Shown here: in pieces, positions 52,926-63,540 of the stretch | Layout: each line of letters starts with the position of its first letter | How positions within the stretch are numbered: the stretch's first letter is position 1 | From: Coccinella septempunctata | Taxonomy: Eukaryota; Arthropoda; Insecta; Coleoptera; Coccinellidae | Length of the DNA: 64,000 nucleotides | Reading direction: 5' to 3' | Assembly (NCBI RefSeq): GCF_907165205.1 | Contig: NC_058193.1 | Coordinates: 8,680,001-8,744,000, forward strand | Made by a program: the position numbers and the translations under genes | The notes under the pieces: model-generated | What the model was told of the DNA's origin: nothing | What the model saw: the letters and a program-made list of their open reading frames with translations, nothing else | Databases searched by the model: none

Positions 52926-53132
52926 ATGTCGGCAAGCTCCGTTGACGATGAGTCTAAAAAAAATGAAGAAATCACACTCAAGCCAAAAATGACCCTGGTA
53001 AATGGAATAACTGTAATAGTAGGCTCGATAATAGGTTCAGGGATTTTTGTGAGTCCGACCGGCGTTTTGAAGGAAACTGGAAGTGTAAATGTTGCTCTTT
53101 TGGTATGGATAATTTCTGGTTTGTTTTCAATG
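52926..53132 (+). CDS. First coding exon of an SLC7-type (LAT / y+LAT) amino acid transporter
   Basis: The 69 codons encode a short acidic cytosolic N-terminus (MSASSVDDESKKNEEITLKP) and then KMTLVNGITVIVGSIIGSGI, FVSPTGVLKETGSVNVALLV and WIISGLFSM. The GSIIGSGIFVSP motif in the first membrane helix is the substrate-binding hallmark of the light chains of heteromeric amino acid transporters (large neutral or y+L type). These sit in the plasma membrane, usually joined to an SLC3 heavy chain. The exon ends in phase 0 at ATG before GTGAGT (53133-53138), a consensus donor. The second helix begins before the junction. I find no further exon up to 64000, so the first intron exceeds 10.8 kb or the gene is cut off. 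Confidence 0.85.
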
Positions 53133-54429
53133 GTGAGTATTATTCCTATTATCTAATGAATGTCTATCATTATTTATTTACTGAGAAATCTGCATTGCTT
53201 ATATCATTATGGATGATGTTTTCTCGATTTTTATTATTATTTACAGAGATGAGGAATAGAGGGTGGGTAATAGTACGAACGCCCGCAATACTATTGATAT
53301 TAATTCTTTCAGAAATAAACGAGATCAAAATGCTTTGTGATGAGGAGTGGTGTTGCTTCACAGAAAAGCCGTGCTGGGAAAGATCAAAATGATTAAAAAA
53401 CAGATAAAATTTCTCACGAACACATGACCGATTTTGTTAATGGTTAGATATGTTTTTAGGGCTGATGGTAGTTTCCAGAAAAAAAATTCAGAGCTTCAAC
53501 AGGTTGAAGGATTCGTAGCAATTGTGATATATACAATTGTGATATGCAATTCTGGCACGCTCATTGAATAATTTCTTTTAAACCCGTACCTCCCGTATCT
53601 TATTTCTTGATAGTGTCAAAACTCAAGAAAGGTACGACATAGTCAAAAAATAGAAACCATTTGTATAATTTCAGGCGAGAAAGGTCATATGTGTATGTAT
53701 GGTAGTTGCAGGTGATAAGGCCTGTCGACTAATAAGTTCTAACTTACAGAAATTCAATTGATAACGGTCGCTGGCCTTCAAGATCACAGTCGTAGGTAGC
53801 AGTCATTAATAGAACCTACTTCAAAATTTCGGAAATTCGTTATTTTCGAGAATTAAATATAACTTATGCATAATATTTGAATATTGGTCTCAGTTACTAA
53901 ATTATAATAGGCCTATTTCCATTATTTATGTATTTATGTATGTCAAAGAGTACCTACTATAGTTGCTAATTGTTGATGGGATAAGGTTCATACATATTTC
54001 ATTCATTTAGTTAATAACTTAATGTCTTCGTCTAACACCGTGAATAAAAACTGCTGTTATTTGAGTTGTTGATTTGAAATTGCAGAATGATTACTTTTTG
54101 TCATCTCACCATATGAGAATATTTGAATAGGTTTGATGTTTCAGGTTTTATTCTTGAGGGGAAGTACTACCTCAAGAATCTCCTTTCAAAAACGGCATTT
54201 ACTAGTTCTTAGTTAGCGCTTTCAATTTTGCAGTCTTGATTTTTTTTTAATTCAAATTAAAGAACATCTTGATGTCACCCCCTCCCTCTTTTATTTCCAA
54301 TTTAGTTGGTTTTTTATGAGAAAAAAGTTGAACTTCGGTGTCTATGGTTTTACAGCGATTTTCTCGAAGATTACATACTTTTAAAAACGATTGAATACGA
54401 TATCCCTAACTCTTGTGAACCTACTTCTT
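53133..54429. other. Start of a long intron; no gene recognised
   Basis: Begins with the donor GTGAGT. AT-rich, with no coding similarity and no terminal repeats that I can support. Confidence 0.45.
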
Positions 54430-54795
54430 TTTGCAAAGAAGGCAAACCTTAGCTCGGATATATTCTCTGATAATCGAGTTGATCCCCTATACAATATTAA
54501 AGCATATCACCAAGATACGCTAAAGGTAGCAATTGGAACAAAATAGAGCTAGAAATGATCTCGAAAGCTCTAAAATGAAACGTGAAGAGTTACATGATAT
54601 AGATTCGTCTCGAATAAACATAAATGTAGGAGACCTTGTTCTCATCACAAATGAAGATAGACAAAAAATTAGATACTTGGTGGAAAGGTCCTTTAACAGT
54701 TGTCTCTTTGAGAGAAGCTAATTGCACGATTGCTGACAAAGATGGAAGACGCAGTACTGTGCACAAGAATAGAATTAAGAGATATATCACGTGAA
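54430..54795 (+). pseudogene. gypsy integrase C-terminal fragment
   Basis: ALEQNR-like start and DLESSKMKREELHDIDSSRI, then NVGDLVLITNEDRQK; after a frameshift near 54665 DTWWKGPLTVVSLREANCTI and GRRSTVHKNRIKRYIT to a stop. The GDLVL..WKGP..HKNRIKRY pattern is the integrase C-terminal domain of LTR retrotransposons. The catalytic core and everything upstream are missing or unrecognisable. Confidence 0.75.
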
Positions 54796-55091
54796 CTTTT
54801 ATTATAGAAATATGTGATTATTATTATCCACTTTTATGATAGTATATTAGTAATGAGGATGATAGCTAACTGTAGGATAAGAAATCTTTGATTTGAGTTT
54901 TTCATATTTTCTTTCGCACTTATCCTGCAAGAAATTTCGATTCAAAATGTTATGACATTTGTTATATAATATGTAAGTATTTTGAAACGCCACTTTTTTG
55001 AATGAAATTTTAGTGCTTAAATAAGAAAGAGAAAAATCACTTCATTTCTAAGAACAATCTTCATAAGTTGCCATAATGAAGATCGTTCTTC

Positions 55092-55330
55092 AGGAGGGGA
55101 AGGTGTAGAGACATTTTGGATTATTGCTCTAGTTTAATTGTAGGTTCGAAGAACCCGAAGAACAGACCTGAATACTTGCATACCTATTATATTGTTATTC
55201 ATTTCGGATCATTTCATAAATAATAACTGTTGCAATATTGCTTACTAGATACGATCACCTGTGTGTTAGAGTGTTACTCGTGGAGATTATTGATCAATTC
55301 ATTAAAAACGTCAGTATAATAGGCATCTTA
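55092..55330 (+). repeat. Polypurine tract and start of a 3' LTR
   Basis: AGGAGGGGAAGG (55092-55103) is directly followed by TGTAGAGACATTTTGG (from 55104), about 300 bp after the integrase stop. This is the expected order for a polypurine tract and the 3' LTR. The LTR's end is not located, so the end given is arbitrary. Confidence 0.6.
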
Positions 55331-56055
55331 GCTCTCATAAACCTGAAAGCCATTACACTGCTATTGAATTACTGAATGTAAACATATCTTTTTTTTTCAT
55401 TCATTCTATATGGTTTTGCCAGCTTTGTCACACGTGCTGTATTCACATCGTCAACTGTTTTTAGATTATATTTTCTGATAATGCATGTCCACAGTTCATT
55501 CTGTCTATTTTATTTTGTTTCATTCATTGACAGTAATTCACCCGACTCACGATTAGTGTCATTTATCTGATTTATTTATACTTATTTATACAATCGTTCA
55601 TAACTTAGTCAGTTTTATACGTTTTATTTTTTAGATTTTCATTTCATTTACATATTTATTTCTCATTTACTTATGTGTTCATTTAGCATTTGTTCACTTA
55701 TTTATTTGCCTGTTTATTTATGACTTAGCCCGTTTTATACATTTTATATTTTAAATCCTCATAATGTTTCTTTACACATTGTTTATTTGTTTCTATGTTT
55801 GCCTGTTTATTCGTTCATTCATATCTATTCACATGACTGATGATAACTCCATCTGCTTCATACATTTGACATTTAGATTTTCTTGCTTACGTATCTCCTC
55901 CATGTTCGTCTCGACACCTGAAAAAAGTATCATTGCATGTTTCCTCAGATCAAGGAACTCCTAATTTGAGTAGTATTCAAATGAATTATTTTCAAAATTT
56001 TCAAATTTCATATAACGAGGTAATCACTGCCTATGATAAAATCACCATTGTTTTG
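55331..56055. other. No gene; AT-rich with CATTTA-type repeats
   Basis: 55600-55830 is full of imperfect TTTATTTAT and CATTTA units, probably degraded simple sequence or the 3' UTR of the PLE tail that follows. Confidence 0.4.
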
Positions 56056-56160
56056 AGAAAATTCTAATTCCAGCCTTGAAAAAGGAACAAACTGTTCCGA
56101 AACGTCGGCGATGTTATAAGTACAACTTTGAGAATAAACTATTGTTCAATTCCCAGTGAA
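56056..56160 (+). mobile_element. PLE 3' tail with degenerate hammerhead-like motif
   Basis: TTGAAAA (56076-56082), one A, stem GGAAC/GTTCC around AAACT, then GAAAC (56099-56103) and GTC. Stem I GCC/GGC of 3 bp flanks it. Core positions C3 and G8 are changed, so it is unlikely to cleave. The architecture equals that at 25138 and marks a PLE tail; the coding part is not seen. Confidence 0.6.
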
Positions 56161-56594
56161 TTTTATTAATACTTATTCCCCAATTACTTTCTTGGGTTGC
56201 CCAGTACTCCACTTTCGAAAATTTTAGAAGTCTGTGAATACTCCTTCATAAGATTCTGATCAACTCATAATTTTGAAAGACTTTTTTTCCTTTTATGAAG
56301 TTTTTCTGTTTTTCTGAAGAAAGCAGCAATCGATATTTTTCCGAAAAATATTGTAATTCAGTATTTTTCATAATCAATTTAAAAATAAATTATTATATGC
56401 TGAATGATTCCGTTGTTAAAGACCGTCAGTTCATTTTCAGTATCCATTATAAGAGTTATAAGACGCTCCGTTGCACGCGGGCATGTTTAGGACGCTGACT
56501 GACGGTCTTTCCACCGTTGAAGATGCAGCTGACAATGGTTTTCATTCGTTTTGAAGTATAAAGAGTCAGTTCTCTGAAATTCATGTGATAGAAT
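56161..56594. other. No gene; 13 bp inverted repeat at 56418-56510
   Basis: AAAGACCGTCAGT (56418-56430) and ACTGACGGTCTTT (56498-56510) are perfect complements around 67 bp. No other feature recognised. Confidence 0.5.
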
Positions 56595-56999
56595 TGAGGA
56601 CCCTAATATCAAAGGCGGCAATCTCCACCCTGTTCCTATTTCAGTAAAGTTTTGAGTAAAGCGCAAAAAACGGCTACGTCTATATTATTTTATATTTAAC
56701 TGCTTGCGTAGTTTTTAACGAAATAAAATACTAAACTCCAATGACTAATGAAGTTATTATGCCTAATTTCTTTTTAGTTTTCGAAAAAATGAGAAAAAAT
56801 GAATGGAGTATGCCGTACTATTGGATTTTGCCGGAATTGATACCAAAGGTTCTACTGAAATGAGTTGGGATCTGAATATCAAGTGTTTTGAAAAAGATTC
56901 ACGAATAGAATAATAACAATATTGAAATAATTCCAAGAGAACATGTAATCAAAAATATTTGTATTAACATAACATATTTATTATACATAGGGGTTTGTT

Positions 57000-59720
57000 T
57001 TTTTTAAGGGAAATTAGACTGACAGGACGGAAAAGAAAAACTAAATCTCTTTTTTTGTCATTCACCTAGCTTTCGAATAGTCATTCTATTCTTCTTCAGG
57101 GTTTACTAAAATGGAAAACAAACAATCAGTACATTTACAATTTTAACATTTAATTTTTCTAGTTTCTTAAAATTACTTACACAATAGCAAGATCTTTTCT
57201 TTATTTTATTAAAATTCATAAAATATACAACAATTTTTAACTATCTATCAGTTTTTTATTTTTGACGTCAAATTATTAATCTTTCATCTTTTAACCTATA
57301 ATTCACCACAATCTGTCAGTCTTCTGTCATCTTTTTCTTCTTCCCCATTTTTCTTCTTCTTCGTCTCCCAACCATCCACTGGTCCCATGTATACCTCTCT
57401 TTGTTTTCTCCATTGTTCTGAGATTGAATATGTATAGATGTTACTTAATGAACTTGTGTCAGTTTTTTTATTCATGGGATCTTTTTCCTTGTTTATGTGG
57501 TACATTTCCAAAAACAGTCTTTTTTTGTAGTTTTTTTCCGACTTTAGTATGTTAGCCTCTTCGAATCTAATCTGATGGTCTTCCTCTGAGCTATGTTTCG
57601 CTAATGCACATCTTTCCGGGTGATTTTTTACATCACTTTTATGTCCTGATATTCTGTTCTTCAATAACTGTGATGTTTGCCCGATATATTTTTTCTCACA
57701 TTGTCCACACGGAATTTTATAGACAATATTTGATCTTTCATCATTCCTCTTTTTGTCTTTTGTTTTTGAAAACAGTTTTCCAACTTTATGTGTATATTTT
57801 CTAGTGATCTTTATGTTTTCATTTCTGAACTCTTTTATTATTTTATCCGACAGTTGTTCAATATTCGGCAGTGTACAGTAAAGTTTTCTGCTTTCATCTG
57901 TTATTTCCTCATTTTCGTCTCGTTCTCTCCTTGTTTGTATATTTGAAGGTAAATTCATTATTTTATTGATAAATTTACTTGGATAGCCATTTTGTTGCAG
58001 AGTTTTCTTCAATACTTTCAGATTTTTCATTATTAATGATTCATGGCATATCTTCTTTATTCTTTCTTGCATTTGATATATTGTGTTAATTTTTATTTTT
58101 ATGCTATGATTTGACATAAAATGCACTGTTCTGTTAGTTGCAGTAGGTTTTTTATAGCAATCTAGTATTATATCTTGTGTGTCCTTCCTAATTACTTTGG
58201 TGTCCAAGAATGGTACCCAATTTTCTTGATTTTCCAATTCAACTGTAAACTTTAAACTTCTATCAATCTCACCATTGTTAAACTTTTCAATTAGTTCTTC
58301 TATTTTTTCTTTTTTTGTTGCTATAAAGAGATCATCTACGAATTTTTTTAAAACTGATGGTTTGTAGCTTAGTTTCGGAATTATTTGGTCCAAAACATAG
58401 TCCATACAATATTGTGCTAGGATTGGGCTGAGCTTAGAACCCATTGCACAACCCTTAATTTGTTTATAGAATCTTCCTTTGTAAACACACATTATTTTCC
58501 AATACAAATTCTAACATTTTCATGAACTCCTCCTTAGTTGTTTTCGCATGTGGTTGTATGCTTTCCCATTTATAATCTATCGCTTTCCTTATCAAATCAA
58601 TTGTCATGTTACCAAACAAATTTTCTACGTCCAATGATAGTAATACTTCACCTTCTGGGATGGTTAAATTTCTAGTGAATTCTGAGAACTGGAAAGTATC
58701 AGCTACATAATATTCATTATCCTTTTCATATGCTGTTGTTAGTATCATGGCCAAATACTGAGCAAGATTCATGGTGGGTGAGTCTATCCCGGATATTATA
58801 GGTCTCAGTGGTGTGTTTTCTTTGTGTATTTTGAGCTTTCCATAAATTCTTGGACATATGGTGTCATACCTTTTGTATTCTCTCTCTTCTTCTTTGGTTA
58901 TTATGTTCTTTTCGGCCAAGTTACTAAAAAGTCTGTTTGATTTGGTTTGTATGGTGTTAGTGGGGTCTCTTTTTAATTCTTTGAAGTTTTCTCGGTCATC
59001 CAGTATCTCCATCATTTTTGTGTGATATTGTTCCCTTTCCATAATTACTGTTGCTCCTCCCTTATCACTTTGGGTTATTATAAGGTTTTGGTTGTTTTTC
59101 AAAAATTGGTAGGTATCCTTGTAATATTTGTCTAGAGGATATTTTTTGTCTTTGTTGAGATAAACATAATTAGTTATTGTACTTGTAATTTTTGCCCTAT
59201 ATATATATCTTTTCTTTGTGTTTCCAAACTGGATATGGCATATTCAACATCAGCTAACAGTTCATCCATCTTCAGTTCACCAGGTGTAATGGGTAGTTTA
59301 TTATACATATACAGAGGGTATTTTTTCGATAAATTCGCAGATTTCTCCTTCTGATGCTGATTCTTCCATGTCTGGCAATTCGTTTTCCTCTTTCTGGCCT
59401 GCTTGCCCTGAGTCGGGAGTTCCATTAGAAAGGATTTTTGCATAAAAATCTAGTTCTTCAATTGATCTCCAGGAAGCCTCAAAGTGTTTTGCAAGAAGTT
59501 TGTGAACATCTTTAAGCTTCAACATATTGACTTGTTTCAGACCACTTCTTATGATGACTGGTTCAATCGTGTGAAGTATTATATTACTACACTTTTGAAG
59601 GTTTGCAAAAACGAACTGAATTGACGCTCGGAATTCAGATGAATTACTAACGTCACGATACACTTGTGCTGATTGGCCAGAACGGACATTGCCGGGTTTG
59701 ATTCTCAGACGAAGTTTCAA
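57000..59720 (-). pseudogene. Penelope-like element: RT and GIY-YIG endonuclease, three frameshifts
   Basis: N-terminal part: 59720-59301 (SIEELDFYAKILSNGTPDSG), then 59443-59174 in another frame (YPLYMYNKLPITPGELKMDE), then a third frame from about 59210 including NQNLIITQSDKGGATVIMER and 59102-58464 (RIYGKLKIHKENTPLRPIIS, EGEVLLSLDVENLFGNM with the first catalytic Asp). A frameshift near 58490 leads to 58507-57296: FYKQIKGCAMGSKLSPILAQ, the catalytic LKKFVDDLFIATKK, VPFLDTKVI, and the nuclease YKIPCGQCEKKYIGQTSQLL with NRISGHKSDV and EEDHQIRFEEA. All catalytic parts are present, so only frameshifts inactivate it. The tail ends near 57000 after the hammerhead-like motif. Confidence 0.88.
57065..57099 (-). 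ncRNA. Hammerhead-like ribozyme motif of the PLE, intact core
   Basis: Minus strand: CTGAAGA (57099-57093), one A, stem GAATAG/CTATTC around AATGA, GAAA, then GCTA. Core CUGANGA and GAAA are intact. The sequence after GAA is the self-complementary AGCU followed by A (H17). Stem I pairs ACC before the core with GGT after the cleavage site. Confidence 0.65.
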
Positions 59721-59862
59721 AGTGGTTTTTTAATGGGATATAGCCTTTCTTGACACACGCGAACCATATGTTCAGATATGCGCGAAAAATTGAGAAATAT
59801 TATGTATTTAACTCAATTTCGACCAAAAGTGGAGATTGCCGACTTTGATACCAGGGTCCTCA

Positions 59863-60374
59863 GATATCAAATGTCTTTTCTTTTCTTCAATTTAGTCGAC
59901 TTCATACACGCGGCTGACGTATAATCCAAAGATTATAGAGTAGAAAGATAGGAAACGCCTTCATATCTCTAGTACTAAAAACCGACTACATTTTGGCCAG
60001 TGAAAACACATTTGACAATGAGATGGCGCTGAAAACGTACTATCAATACAAAAAAACTGTTTAATAACAGTTTTCTGTTTTATAATTGAGGGGCGCGAAA
60101 TTCGAATTCTATTCCTTCTATTGAATCTCAATATTGACCTTGTTGAGATCGAAAAACAATCATCCTGAGCGACAAAACATTCTATGTTGCAATCTATAAA
60201 AAATTTGAAATTATGGACAACGAATAGAGCTCTGACTAGGACACAAGAGTACATGTTTAGGTACGTCAAAGGTGTTTTTTCTATGAAAACGTTTTGAATT
60301 AATAAACTGAGTTGAGTTTGTATAATTAATATCAGAAATTGATATGAACCAATATTCAATTTACCGTCATAGGA
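59863..60374. other. No gene recognised
   Basis: AT-rich, with an inverted pair TTTAATAACAGTT... of low quality near 60058. No coding similarity. Confidence 0.4.
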
Positions 60375-62003
60375 TACACATTAGTAATAGTAATAGTATT
60401 TTATTCATTTCATCACAATTATTGATTACAATAAAAGGGAAATACGTCATATGCAGAAGAAAAAACATCAGATCAATGCGACATCTTGAGGGAGCGGCAG
60501 TAGTCGAAATGTATGTATGGTTCACAATCAGAGACCAATTTCCGAATTTTATTTTTGAAAACTTTCTCATTTTGGATTTTATGATGAGATGTTGGCAGGT
60601 TATTGTAGAGCTTCAGGGACATGAATTCCACCTGATGCTGCGATAATGTGAGATGGCACTTGGGCAATAAGTATCGTTCTATTCTTCTCGTATCGTTGCG
60701 ATTAACATAATCAATGAAGAGTTCTCCATGCTGTCGGACAAACATTAAGGATCTATATATATACAAGCCAGTTAGAGTCATCAGACTATGCTTTTTGAAA
60801 ACACCTCGGCAAGTATCTGTTTTCTTCATTCCATAGATTGTTCGAATGGCCCATTTCTGATCCAAGAATATTCTATTCGACAAAGAGCTGCCTCCCTAGA
60901 AAATAAGGCCATTTGAGATTCGAAGTTTGCCGAATATATCACTTTGAGAACAGGCACTTTCAAACGGTATTTTAAAACATTTAGTGAATATATCACCGAA
61001 TGCAGACGTTTATTTAGCAGTGAGTTTCCCACTTCATGTTATCATCGATATAAAGACCCAGAAATTTTGTTGACGGGTGTACTACTATCTCCCTGCCATC
61101 CATTGTTATTTCACCGGGAGGTGTGAAATTTGACTTTTTTGTTCGGTAAAATATTGCTTCAGTTTTTTTTGGATTCAATCTTATATTATTTGCCTCACAC
61201 CGTTCATTCACTTTCTTTAATTGTACTTGAGTATAGGAAACAACTTCATCGATAGTATCACTTATAGCTGTTATATTTGAATCGTCTGCACACAAAAGGT
61301 CCTCCAAAATTCCGAGGAAATCCGGCAGATCATTTATATACAAAAGGAAAAGAAGAGGGCCCAGAATGCTACCCTGTGGCACCCCAGTCTGAGCCTGAGC
61401 ACCCTCACAAACATAGGTAACGCCATCCCTCTCGATCACTGTTCTCTGAATTCTATTCTCCAAATATGACTTTATTAGTTCTAGTGGATTTTCTCTCTGA
61501 TACGCCTCTAGTTTTCCCAGCAATATTACATGATCAATAGAATCGAAGGCTTTAGAAAAGTCCATGAATACAGTCAGTGGTATTTTGCCTTCTTCCAAGG
61601 CACCCATAACGTTTTTCACTAAGTTGAAGCTGTCTTCGTACTTTTGTTCCTCATAAACCCATGTTGGTGAGTGGAAAAAATCCCAAATTTTCTGAAAAAT
61701 TTCAATAGTCTATTGGACAGTATTTTCTAGAATATTTTGGAGAAACCATACTTATCTTCTTTATCACCCTTTTTGTATAGAGGCTCAACTATTGCCACTT
61801 TTAGAGAGTCAGGAAATACACCCTCCAAATATGCTTGATTCAATAATTGACAAAGTGGCTTCGCTATTGAACAGATAGAGTGGCCAAAAGAATTTTTTGT
61901 CTTGATGGATTCAACTGTATTGATGAGTTCTTCTTCTGTGACAGTAAACGGGTAAAATGATTTTTCCAACCGACGGGTATGGGGAAGTTTATTGTTCGTC
62001 TTA

Positions 62004-62503
62004 GGCTAGGAACATAGTGAAGCGACCAAGAGGTGCGAAGAGGATAGCGGTTCCCGAGAGTAGCGGCGATTACGAGGTGTCATCTCATAGTGAGGCGACC
62101 AAGAAAGCAAAGCGGCAGTCGAGTTTGATTATTATAGAACTGACGCGTTTTCGAATAATGGATTCAAATGAATCTATACTGTTGGAAAATTCGTCACTGA
62201 ACCTCTGGTGTCTGATAAAAAATGAAGAGAATAGAAGAACTTGTAGTATTCACGAAATAAATAAATCTAGGAGAATACATGGTGAATTTCATCACTTCCT
62301 TAAAGAATTACGCATGCAGAAAAATTTCATTCATATTTCCGAATAAAAATTGAAACATTCGATCGCGCCTCTATCCTCGCTTAAACGCCTCGCGCTATCG
62401 TGATCGCGACCGCGGCACTATGTACTCCCCTATTACAATTCATTCGTTTGAATTTGCCTCTATCCTCTTCGCACTTCTAAGTCGCTTCACTATGTTCCTA
62501 GGC
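62004..62503. mobile_element. PIF/Harbinger-type element, 500 bp, TTA duplication
   Basis: Ends GGCTAGGAACATAGTGAAGC (left) and the complement of GCCTAGGAACATAGTGAAGC (right); the terminal repeats extend for about 45 bp. TTA is duplicated at 62001-62003 and 62504-62506. TTA duplication, and the transposase piece inside, assign it to PIF/Harbinger. It interrupts a non-LTR pseudogene whose frame is continuous across the duplication. Confidence 0.85.
62158..62346 (+). pseudogene. N-terminal fragment of a Harbinger transposase
   Basis: From ATG 62158 the frame reads about 62 residues: LENSSLNLWCLIKNEENRR, SIHEINKSRRIHGEFHHFLK and ELRMQKNF, then a stop. The pattern HPIN..R...GEFHHL..ELR is the region before the first catalytic Asp of HARBI1-like nucleases. 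The catalytic domain itself is deleted, so the element is an internal deletion derivative that needs a foreign transposase. Confidence 0.75.
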
Positions 62504-63540
62504 TTAGTGTTATCATAATTCATAATTGAATTTGCAAAATACTCGCTGAAATCTTCGACTACTTTCTTTGGGTCTCCAGAAGGGATGGGAAGCTGTGTAT
62601 TTCTATCCCTACCAGTAAGAGAGTTTACAATTTGCCAAACTTTCTTTGTTTTGTTCTGTGACTTGTTTATTTGATTAGCATAATACTTTTGTTTTTATTC
62701 TGTTATAGTATAATCATATTTCCTCTTCGGAGCTTTGTATTCATTTAAATATTCAGGATTGACAGTGGAAATCGTGAATAATTTATCAAGCTGTGTTTTA
62801 AGATGTTTTATTGTAGGGTCAGTTTTATATTTTGATGAATCTCATACCTTGATCTAACGATATTGAAAATTCTCCTCGAAAATTTCTACATACTTCGAAC
62901 TGAAAGCATTCCATCTAGAGTTCATATCTGTTGGAGCATCATCAAGAACAACATCCCAATTAACATTGGCTAATTTTGCCCGGAAATTTCCTAAAGTTTT
63001 TCGTCCATAGGTCTCACTCTAATTATCTGAGGTTTCAAGCTTTCTTGAGTCTTACAAGGAAATGTGAACTTCTGGGCAAAGTGGTCAGAGATATAAGAAT
63101 TTAAAACAGATGCTGTGCCATGTTCTACATTTGTCAATATATTATCCAAACAACTTTTAGAGTGTGGGTTCTCCAGTAAAGATTTGAATTCTTGAGTTTT
63201 ATTGTCCTTTACATCTAACAAATTCACGTTGAAATCACCACTAATGATGAAATATGCATTTTCTCTACATAGAATTGCCAAAACTAAACTTCATTAAGCC
63301 TTGAAAGAAATAGATCGAAGTCTGCATGAGGTTGAGTATCTGGTCGGTATACTGTTATAATAATAATAATCACTTTCATTTGTCCAAAGTTGCATTCATA
63401 AGCTGCACACTCAAAAACCCTTGGTACTGATAGTCGAGTTAGGTCAATTCTAGGTTTAGTTGGAATATGAGTGTCACAAAAATGGCACAACCCCCATGTT
63501 TTTTCAGCTCTATACAAAAACTGGAAACAAGTTTATATCC

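Larger units (their letters stand above)
56595..59862. repeat. 34 bp inverted repeats flanking the minus-strand PLE
   Basis: TGAGGACCCT... at 56595-56628 matches the complement of 59829-59862 in 31 of 34 bases. The two face inward and enclose the PLE with about 400 bp on its tail side. They may be the terminal repeats of a DNA element in which the PLE sits, or of the PLE copy itself. No clear target duplication is visible. Confidence 0.7.
60375..63540 (-). pseudogene. Non-LTR ORF2, degraded, split by a Harbinger-type element
   Basis: Minus strand from endonuclease to 3' tail. 63517-63284: IIIITVYRPDTQPHADFDLF; 63281-62991: YFIISGDFNVNLLDVKDN, SCLDNILTN, SYISDHFAQ, endonuclease motifs. 62660-62507: KVWQIVNSLTGRDRNTQLP. 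The Harbinger insertion at 62004-62503 interrupts it. 61969-61727: FTVTEEELINTVESIKTKNS, then LYKKGDK. 61619-61014: FMDFSKAFDSIDHVILLGKL, TGVPQGSILGPLLFLLYIND, then LLCADDSN, in which the tyrosine of YADD is cysteine. 60883-60473 is the C-terminus. The tail is a short TACTATT-type repeat at about 60376-60395. Many stops and shifts. Confidence 0.82.

Noticed and set aside
53105..53392. 95-residue frame overlapping the exon end
   Set aside because: It starts in the shifted frame of the exon and runs through the splice donor into the intron.
55829..55845. CTGATGATAACTCC as a further hammerhead core
   Set aside because: No GAAA and no stem II follow in a suitable distance.
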